NCBI GenBank assembly: GCA_015832175.1 | Contig: WJXW01000001.1 | Location: forward strand, 4,340,001-4,404,000 | Source of the DNA: Paraphaeosphaeria minitans | Lineage: Eukaryota > Ascomycota > Dothideomycetes > Pleosporales > Didymosphaeriaceae | DNA length: 64,000 nucleotides | Reading direction: 5' to 3' | Part shown: piece after piece, positions 56,942 through 64,000 of the stretch | How positions within the stretch are numbered: position 1 is the first letter of the stretch | Layout: every line of letters starts with the position of its first letter | Notes under the pieces: model-generated | Databases searched by the model: none | Told to the model about the DNA's origin: nothing | What the model saw: only the letters and a program-made list of their open reading frames with translations | Translations under genes and position numbers: made by a program

Positions 56942-58603
56942 CTACCATCCGTACTCTTCGACATTGCTGCCGCCGTTCCAGGCACCGGCATACTTACCCT
57001 TGCCGCGGTGGCCGCCGAAGCCGTGCGTGAACGAAGGCGCCGCTGAGGTGGAAGTGGAGGTGAAGGTGGAGGTGGATGAGGTATCAGCAGTGCCCCAGCC
57101 TGCAGTAGACTTAACGCGATTGAATCGTCCTCCAGGGAAGCTTGAAGTGGTCGCAGCTGAGGCGGAGCTGGCAGAGCTCCATCCACTCGGACCAGAGCTC
57201 GAGGCAGCGGTGGGGCTGCTGGACGAGAAGAAACCATGACTTGATGGGGCAGAGGTCGTGGCAGTAACCGTGATGGTGCTTTTGACCCTGGTCGTGGTCG
57301 GAATCGCTGTGCTGAACGACCCTCCATGACCTGACCAAGAAGAAGCGGCAGATGCAGTGGATGAGCCTACACCTGGTGTCATCGAGGATGATCCAAAGCC
57401 ATGAAAGGACGAAGTCGTTGAGGCAGTAGCAGAGCCACTGGAAGATCCTGCACCCCATGACTTAGATGCAGACGAGGCCGTAGCGCTCGAAGATCTGAAA
57501 ACGGACGAAGAAGAAGCGGAGGATGTGACAGGTGCACTGGAGGATCCTGCACCCCTTGTCTTGGACGATGCCGAAGCGCTCGACGATCCAAACGCTGGAG
57601 AGGAGGATGCAGTCACTGACGCACTGGAGTAGCCCGCGCCCCAAGTCGTGGCTGCGGACGAAGCCGAAGCGCTTGATGACCCAAATGCGGATGAGGAAGA
57701 AGCAGGAGTGGCACTGGACGATCCTACACCCCATGTTTTAGATGCGGACGATGCGGAAGCGCTCGACGACCCAAAAGCGGGAGTGGAAGAAGCAGAAGAA
57801 GTGGCAGATCCTACGGAATATCCTGCGCCCCATGTGGAAGGGAAAGCACTTGATGATGCAGCAGCAGACGAGGAAGAGCTTGATGACCTGAATGCCGGCA
57901 CGCTAGAGGACCCTGCACCCCAGCTGGATGAGGCAGCGGTAGATGATCCAACAGCGGGCGAAGAAGAAGATCCGGCGCCCCAGGATGAGGCAGCAGTGGA
58001 TGATCCCACAGCGGGCGTAGATGAACTGGACGAACCGAAAGCTGGCTTGGAAGAGGTGACTGAAGCGCTAGAGTACCCAGCGCCCCAGCTAGATGAGACA
58101 GCGGTGGACGATCCAACAGCTGGCGAGGATGAGCTGGATGATCCGAAAGCCGGCCTAGACGAGGTGGCAGATGCACTGGACGATCCGGCGCCCCAAGCAG
58201 AGGACCCAGCAGCGGATGAAGGTGTGGCAGTGGCGAAGGCTGAACTCGAAGACACTACTGCTTTGGACGGCGAGACAGAAGCTGACGAAGCGCCAGCGGG
58301 TGCCGACCACGGTGCAGCAAAAGGAGCAGACGACGAGCGACCGGCCAGTGCGGACCAGAGTGAAGCGTATGGTCCTGGCTTAGTTGAGGAAGCGACAGGA
58401 GCGGAAGGAGACGAAGGGGCCCATGTTCCAGGAGAGAGCGAGAATGCCCCTGAAGAGCTCAATCCGAAGGCAGCATATCCAGAAGAAGTCGGAGTCACAG
58501 CTGGACCAGCAGATGTCACTGCTTTGTCGCCGCGAGGTTCGAGAGCACGAGCAGAGACGCTGGTTTGCAGCGCAAGGCCGAGAAGGGCAATTTTGGAGTG
58601 CAT
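56942..58603 (-). CDS. Secreted Ser/Ala-rich repeat protein
   Basis: 553-residue single exon from ATG 58603. MHSKIALLGLALQTSVSARA is a signal peptide, followed by LEPRG, a possible Kex2-type processing site. The rest is almost entirely Ser, Ala, Gly, Thr and Pro, in imperfect repeats of about 25-40 residues. Each repeat has a SSAFGSSSAS-type part and an aromatic WGAGYSS-type part. The last 50 residues change to Thr/Ser then FTHGFGGHRGKGKYAGAWNG and end NVEEYGW, which lacks a GPI tail. The structure suggests a wall-associated or adhesive, heavily O-glycosylated secreted protein. The repeats make the opposite strand open over about 330 codons; that frame is an artefact. Repeat number is probably variable between strains. 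Confidence 0.83.
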   Translation of the reverse strand: MHSKIALLGLALQTSVSARALEPRGDKAVTSAGPAVTPTSSGYAAFGLSSSGAFSLSPGTWAPSSPSAPVASSTKPGPYASLWSALAGRSSSAPFAAPWSAPAGASSASVSPSKAVVSSSSAFATATPSSAAGSSAWGAGSSSASATSSRPAFGSSSSSSPAVGSSTAVSSSWGAGYSSASVTSSKPAFGSSSSSTPAVGSSTAASSWGAGSSSSPAVGSSTAASSSWGAGSSSVPAFRSSSSSSSAAASSSAFPSTWGAGYSVGSATSSASSTPAFGSSSASASSASKTWGVGSSSATPASSSSAFGSSSASASSAATTWGAGYSSASVTASSSPAFGSSSASASSKTRGAGSSSAPVTSSASSSSVFRSSSATASSASKSWGAGSSSGSATASTTSSFHGFGSSSMTPGVGSSTASAASSWSGHGGSFSTAIPTTTRVKSTITVTATTSAPSSHGFFSSSSPTAASSSGPSGWSSASSASAATTSSFPGGRFNRVKSTAGWGTADTSSTSTFTSTSTSAAPSFTHGFGGHRGKGKYAGAWNGGSNVEEYGW

Positions 58604-61600
58604 CCTGAAATGCAAGCGAAGGTCGGGGTGAGAGTGAGTGAGTGGATGTAGAGTAGATTGTTGTTGAAACCCTTCTTATACATTTCGGAGAACTCTCGTT
58701 CGGATAGACACCGGCCACATGTTGTCGCTGTGGAAAACACCGACTTTGTTGAACTCGATGTTCACTGGCACCCTATTCATGAGGCCATTGGAAGGCTTGC
58801 CAAGTCCGTCAAGTCATGATAGTTGGAGGCGCCGGGGGCGGGTCGGGTAACGGTGTTACCGGCACGTCATTCAGCGGACTGGTCGGGCTGGAGCGATGTT
58901 GCAAAAGCCGTTTGACCTGAGTGGACGGCATGTGAACTGACACCTGCACACGAGTATGTCGCAATGTCAGAGCGGAGTGGCACAAGCTCGCTGTATAGCC
59001 TGTGGTTCATCCGAGCCATCGACGGGGCTAGTACGATGCCGTGCCTGAGGCAGACCCAGGTGAGTTGTGTATCACGTGACCTTTGGACTTGGCATGGCGC
59101 CGCATGTGAGAGACCGGCTGGGTGAGATTGAAAGTTTCATTTCAATATCGGAGCTTCGGATTAAACACTACCGTCAAGCACGTCAGTACTTTATGGGCGG
59201 CTTTCTGCAAGGCACGTTCAGGGCCACGCCCCCGTGGAAACCTGCAAACCCTCCAGGAACAACCATAATTTCGGAAAGGCCATTGGTTGGTGGATATAAG
59301 GTGAAGAACACTTGCATCGAAGTAAACAGTGCGTCGGCGTTGAACATAAATTCACGAGTTGGCGAAGGTACTCGACATACTCGACATAACGACCGCTTTG
59401 CCCGACGCCGGCTCGGGAATGAGACTGCGCCACTTCGAACAATTGTGGCTGGAAAAAGCGGCTGTCGTGGGCTGGTATCTTTGCTTGGAGGCTTTTTCTG
59501 TGAACACAGGCCTGTGCAATATCCCGAGACGCTGGATAGGCCACGGTAAGAGAAGCCAGCTTTTGAAATCTGCTCTCGGAGGGTCTAAGGTACAGTAGAA
59601 CCAGGGATAGAACTGCTCGCTTGAGGCGATTTAATGGGGTCCATTATGTGTTGCGATTCGCAATTTAGCAAGTTATCGGGTTGTTGGGCAAAGGCATTGC
59701 ACCCGGTAACCACTTCATTGCCAGACACTAAGCGACGCTTGCTATTAGCTTTTAAGTACACTGTCTTCCAAATGAAAAGCCCAGGAGGCACATCCCACAT
59801 ACGGGTCGTGAACATGGGAGCCAGTCAAGCCGAATTGATTGTGGTAGTATGGCTAGGCCGACGCAAAATTGCTGGAAAAATAGAAGGTTCATGATGAGAT
59901 ACCTAGTGAAACGTACACCGTCCAAATCGACCTCTTCGGCACCTTGCTATAGCAAATTGGCACTCGGGGTCGGTGTCCCCCTGCCGGCCATACTGAGCTT
60001 GGAAGAGCGAGTTCCCGACAAGCCGTGCATGAGTCCCAGGAACAAGGTTCGACGAGGGTGGTGTGTACCCTACCGACTGTGTCGAGTTGGACCGATCACG
60101 TGCTTGCCGGATCCGGGGGTAACTGGTTGCTAAGTCCATCTTGATGATTGGTTGGGTCAGGGGTCCGCCAAGTTCGTCGAAAGCAGAACAGTGAGTCGGC
60201 CCCGCAGAGTCCTGTCTGTCTGGGTTGCAAAGGGCGACGTAGCACGCTCGGAACCAGAGAAATAACATGGGTGGCAGGTAGACAGACGTTAACAGCATTA
60301 GGCTGACAGATCTTCATGGTTCAGTTGACAGCGCTGCCATCATCGCTGGATTGCAAATATTGATCCGGGTCTCCAGGCATCTATGCATTCCGATATCGCG
60401 TTCGGGTGTGGCGATGGCGCAAAGTGTCTAGCGATGTCTGCTGCTCCACGAAATACGTTTATCAAACGGCCGGCGCCAGCACTCGTCGATTCCAGAGCTA
60501 TCCTAGAACTTCCAGCTACCATGCAACTGGGGTGTACAGTCCTGCATGAAGCCTTGGAAACCACTGTACATGAAGAGTCTTTAATTGATCATCTGCCATA
60601 GAAAAGGTATCGTTAGCCGTACAGAGTGTGTTCTTGTCGTTGTTTTGACGCGGTGCTGCAGCTTCAGCCGATCAGCAAGCCACCAATAACTTTCCTTCTG
60701 TGCAATCGAAAAGCCATGAGACCTGTTCGAGCGTAGATGTTTATCGCGCCGTTATTATATGAGGTGCACATGAAGTGCTGAGCGTGAAAGAGCACATGGG
60801 CGACTCGTTGGGAGGAGGACGAGACGCGAACGGAAAAAGTTGAGGTTCGGATTTCCTCGCTTGGATTAGGTAGGTACCTACGTACCTACGTATCCCCGAA
60901 TCGGTTGTGCTTGCCGCTCCAATGTGCAGACATACCTAAACACACGAGGAAAATGTCTCCCACATTGTTGCCCACCTGCTCGAAGTCAGCACGGCTACTA
61001 AGCTGTAATCGCGGTGTCCAAGGCCAGTCTTCAATGGTTGTCGAAGTTGAGCGTAATACCTAGGTACGCCCACTCTCATCACAAACATCACCAAAAAATT
61101 CTACGATCTGCTAGCAACATATCATGCCATGCAGCCACCCCAATGCTTGGTTTATGCAGTACACAACAGGTGTGCGCACGCGGCACTTTGCATTGGTAAT
61201 ACTGCGCAGGAGGCCTAAATACCTTCGATGGACGGTCCGAAAGAACGAGCTGGCAACACGCAATGCGCTGGAACTCGGTGAAGCGCTGCACTGTCTTTCG
61301 TCAATAATCTGATCCGCGTCTCCGATTCAGGCGGCTACATTCCTTTGCCGATCCAGAACTCCGCATCCTGGCCCCCACCTTATCCCCCGAACACGAACAG
61401 CCTCTCGTCCAGACAACCCTACATTCGCAGTTGCATATACGCCCAGCTTTCTGTCAGACCATATATGCATAGGCGTCTAAATATCCTAAGTTCGTGCTCG
61501 AACGCCCGCCTGTTGTCGGACAACCACACGTTTCGTCATGCGCCCACCACGAAGCTTGATTCGACGACCAAGACTCTACGGGCGCTAAGGTACCTAGGTA

Positions 61601-61901
61601 GGGCACAATCTTCGATTAATGATGTATCGTCCACAAATCCATAAATAGCGGATTACGGCGTCGAGGACGGCGCGCACCTTGCTGCTTGGGATAAGAAGGC
61701 ACGATAGCGCTGCACTTGCCCTGCATCTAGGTACCTTGCTTTAGACTTTTTTCTGTTCCGGGAAGGCCCTTGAAACTTACGAGCAACTCAACGTTCCTGG
61801 AACACCGAATCAGAACATTCGAGAACCTATTGACACCACCTGCATTATCGCCTCGCACAACTACCTCTATCTTAGTAACCTGAGTTCACTACACCACTAA
61901 A
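58604..61901. other. Long intergenic region
   Basis: 3.3 kb with no supported gene. A 160-residue plus-strand frame at 59067-59549 begins with TTG and has no recognisable content. TAGGTAGGTACCTACGTACC lies at about 60870-60889. The right end (61.75-61.90 kb) is the promoter and leader of the LURP-one-related gene. Confidence 0.5.
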
Positions 61902-62682
61902 ATGGCAGGCTACGGTCAACATCGTCAGGCTGGCTACCAACAGCCATACAGTCAACATCAACAAGCAGTAGGCTATGGTCACCCGCAGGCAAGTCACGGT
62001 TCGGAGGTTCCATTAATCGGCATCTTCGACAACTACATGGCGCCCTATCCTACCACCATCGTACTGAAAGAGCACGTCCTTTCTCTGACGGGCGACTCCC
62101 TTAGCATCAAGCGAGAAGATGGCACTCCCATCCTCCAGGTTGAAGGCAAAGTCATGTCGATCTCCGGAAGGAAGAAGGTTCGGGATATGTCTGGCAACCA
62201 TCTCTTCGACATCGTAAAGGAGCACTTGCATATCCACACGACGTACGCGTGCGAGCATCCCCAGGGGCAAAAGCTGATGGAAGTCAAGAACAGTTTCAAG
62301 CGTGAGTTTTCGTGACTGTTCCAGCGTCTTCCCATTTCTGACTTGATGCCGGCTAGTATTCGGAAGCAGCGCAACGGCGACATTTAACGACAAGACGGGT
62401 AAACATCATGTGCTGAAAATGAAGGGATCGATCTTCGATACACACGCTGAGATCATAGATGAGGCGCGCAATGGTCTGTTCCCTCTGTTCATACAATTTA
62501 GTGATTTTATATTGACGACTTCGCAAGGTGCTATTGCTGCCCGCATCAATCGCAAGCTACTCAGTGGCAAAGACATCTTCTTTGGTCAGCAAACGTACGC
62601 GGTGCAGATCACGGAAGGGTATGATCAAGCGCTGATTGCTGCGATGTGCATTTGCCTGGATGAAAAGAACAACGAAGCTTGA
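61902..62682 (+). CDS. LURP-one-related (tubby-like fold) protein
   Basis: Two exons (61902-62301, 62357-62682) encode 241 residues. A Gln/Tyr/Gly-rich disordered start (about 35 residues) precedes a LOR domain. That domain has KEHVLSLTGDSLSIKREDGT, ILQVEGKVMSISGRKKVRDM, then the second-exon part FGSSATATFNDKTGKHHVLK, GKDIFFGQQTYAVQITEGYD and the terminal ALIAAMCICLDEKNNEA helix. This beta-barrel around a central helix is related to tubby and scramblase folds and may bind membrane phosphoinositides; a role is known for few members (some plant ones in defence). Intron 62302-62356 is 55 bp. Convergent with the HET gene, 161 bp apart. Confidence 0.9.
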
Positions 62683-62843
62683 TCAACAGATCATGTGGTA
62701 TGTTGCGACATCAACGATTAGTAAAAAATCACTTTACGTTGCCTCGACAAAGCCTTGATTTTTTGAGACCTCTACGTCTTATCACTGTGCTTGCGGCATG
62801 CAAAACCTTAGTACCACTCCTTGGACATTCGATTACTTTGTGA

Positions 62844-64000
62844 TCAAATAAGCCAGAACTCGTTCCTTCTCACATTCGCAAACTCCCAAAACCCTCCTAA
62901 ATTAGCCGTTATGTTCAATCGCAGTATGCCAGCCCTGGTCGCCACGCTAGTGCCTGTCCAGGCCAGCATCATCAGCGTCAGTTCTATTTCCTCGTAAACC
63001 ACATATTTCGGGGCGTACTTCGTTCGCATCACCAGAAAATCCCGAAAGACTGGTTTTCCTTTTGGTACTGGCAGTGACTCGTTGAGGTGGAAATCATCAC
63101 GGCGTTTCTCGTTTGGCATCGGGCCCAGCCTCACCATGTCGACCTTGGAAAGGTGGCTTGGAGCCTCGAAGCCAATGAGTTGTGTTTGAGCGTCGTAAGT
63201 GACTGGAAGTGTCATAATTGGACCATCGATATGGAGAGCGTTGCTGGCAGGTGATCGAAGGTCTGTCCTGGGAGGAGAATGCTTTTGAGAACGAGAATAG
63301 GCGTCCCACAGAGTCCTAATCTCCAGGCCGATACCAGAAAGCTGGACGTTGGAGCTTTCCGATCTGTAAAGACACTCTTTCCCAAAGGAGATACTGAGAG
63401 GAAAAGTAACAATGGTATGCTCATTACCGTATCCAGTGTGGGCCGGGGCATAGCTGATAGCAGATTCTCCGGTCTTCCAGCCCGCCCAGCTCCAGCTTGG
63501 GAAGTTTATTTGAACTTTTCCAGGTATGCGTGGAGAGAGAGGAGCAGCTGCGACCCATAATAATCCCTCACTGAAAGCATCTCGAGGTATACCATATAAG
63601 AAACCCCTACGAAAAAAGTCTCGTTCCATTCGAGAAAGTACCGCGCCAAACGCGTTGACCGCATCCGAATCGTGTGAAACGTCTCGACACACATACTGCT
63701 CGAGGTATGCAATGTACGTGAATATGTCTCCAGCCATTGGACTGGTCCATAGAGTGTTACGCCGGATGTGCATCTTGTCAGCGTTCCAGTAGGATGTTTG
63801 GTGTACGGTAGTCCTCAAATCTTTGGCCTCCGAAACATGGGCAGATGAAGGCGAGTCTTCAGTACACAACATGCTGTTACAGTGGAAGTAGACTTGGTGT
63901 TCCGAGAAGAATATGCATCTTCGGGATAAAAGCCCCTCTTGATACGTCCACCCGCGCGTTGACCATAAGGATTCATTGATTTGAGAGGACAGGGTTGGGC
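62844..64000 (-). CDS. HET-domain (heterokaryon incompatibility) protein, N-terminus beyond window
   Basis: The frame runs from the right edge of the window to the stop at 62844 (about 385 residues seen). The first visible part, RGWTYQEGLLSRRCIFFSEH followed by QVYFHC, is the C-terminal signature of the HET domain, the TIR-like cell-death-inducing effector of fungal non-self recognition. The following region (GDIFTYIAYLEQYVCRDVSH, AVNAFGAVLSRMERDF, PSWSWAGWKTGE) is the usual conserved extension of stand-alone HET proteins. It ends ITANLGGFWEFANVRRNEFW. No NACHT or repeat domain is visible in this part. The first methionine inside the window (63872) is not the true start. Such genes are numerous and fast evolving; whether this one acts in incompatibility is unknown. 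Confidence 0.92.
   Translation of the reverse strand, partial: PTLSSQINESLWSTRGWTYQEGLLSRRCIFFSEHQVYFHCNSMLCTEDSPSSAHVSEAKDLRTTVHQTSYWNADKMHIRRNTLWTSPMAGDIFTYIAYLEQYVCRDVSHDSDAVNAFGAVLSRMERDFFRRGFLYGIPRDAFSEGLLWVAAAPLSPRIPGKVQINFPSWSWAGWKTGESAISYAPAHTGYGNEHTIVTFPLSISFGKECLYRSESSNVQLSGIGLEIRTLWDAYSRSQKHSPPRTDLRSPASNALHIDGPIMTLPVTYDAQTQLIGFEAPSHLSKVDMVRLGPMPNEKRRDDFHLNESLPVPKGKPVFRDFLVMRTKYAPKYVVYEEIELTLMMLAWTGTSVATRAGILRLNITANLGGFWEFANVRRNEFWLI

Noticed and set aside
57648..58631. 327-residue acidic plus-strand ORF
   Set aside because: It is the antisense of the Ser/Ala repeat gene; the Glu/Asp/Ala pattern is the mirror of Ser/Ala codons, and there is no plausible domain.

Overview
The window is nuclear DNA of a filamentous ascomycete (Pezizomycotina, probably a dothideomycete). 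The signs are short 45-70 bp GT-AG introns, compact single genes without operons, many noncoding TAGGTA/CTACCT tracts, and characteristic families: a CTF1/Far-type Zn2Cys6 regulator, the cell-wall-integrity MAP kinase kinase, DUF6594, a HET-domain protein and Sde182-like DUF1593. The species assignment is inference; no rRNA or mitochondrial marker is present.

Layout. 1-6.4 kb: topoisomerase III (minus, 3' end outside the window), a DUF1295 membrane protein and a secreted Sde182-like protein. 6.4-13.2 kb: a long gene-poor stretch with only weak ORFs. 13.2-14 kb: a proline/serine-rich GPI-type wall protein. 14-26.5 kb: accessory-looking, AT-richer sequence holding an orphan ORF, an 802-residue cytosolic-looking trypsin-fold protease fusion, a 564-codon gene broken by three A-run indels, and a SprT-like metalloprotease with no usable ATG. 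27.5-31.7 kb: phenylalanyl-tRNA synthetase beta and the MAP kinase kinase. 31.7-34.4 kb: repeat-rich noncoding DNA. 34.4-44.6 kb: DUF6594 membrane protein, GFA/CENP-V-fold protein, 2OG-Fe(II) oxygenase and tRNA 2'-phosphotransferase. 44.6-47.9 kb: CTF1/Far-type regulator. 48-52.2 kb: repeat-bearing intergenic DNA. 52.2-55.9 kb: ribosomal protein uL13 and an acyl-activating enzyme. 56.9-58.6 kb: Ser/Ala-rich secreted repeat protein. 61.9-64 kb: LURP-one-related protein and the C-terminal part of a HET protein.

The core genes serve translation (uL13, PheRS beta, Tpt1), DNA topology (Top3) and wall-stress signalling, and are not functionally clustered. Two wall/secreted proteins and the Mkk kinase touch the same process, but nothing in the sequence ties them together. 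The most unusual locus is 19.68-22.19 kb. It has a 33-bp coding minisatellite, an intact His/Asp/Ser protease domain without a secretion signal, and a long C-terminal region with a Gly/Ala-rich hydrophobic stretch. It is a candidate intracellular effector or self-recognition protein, not yet tied to any known family by me. Exon boundaries were read by eye from splice motifs and frame continuity, and every spliced CDS given with exon totals is a multiple of three.
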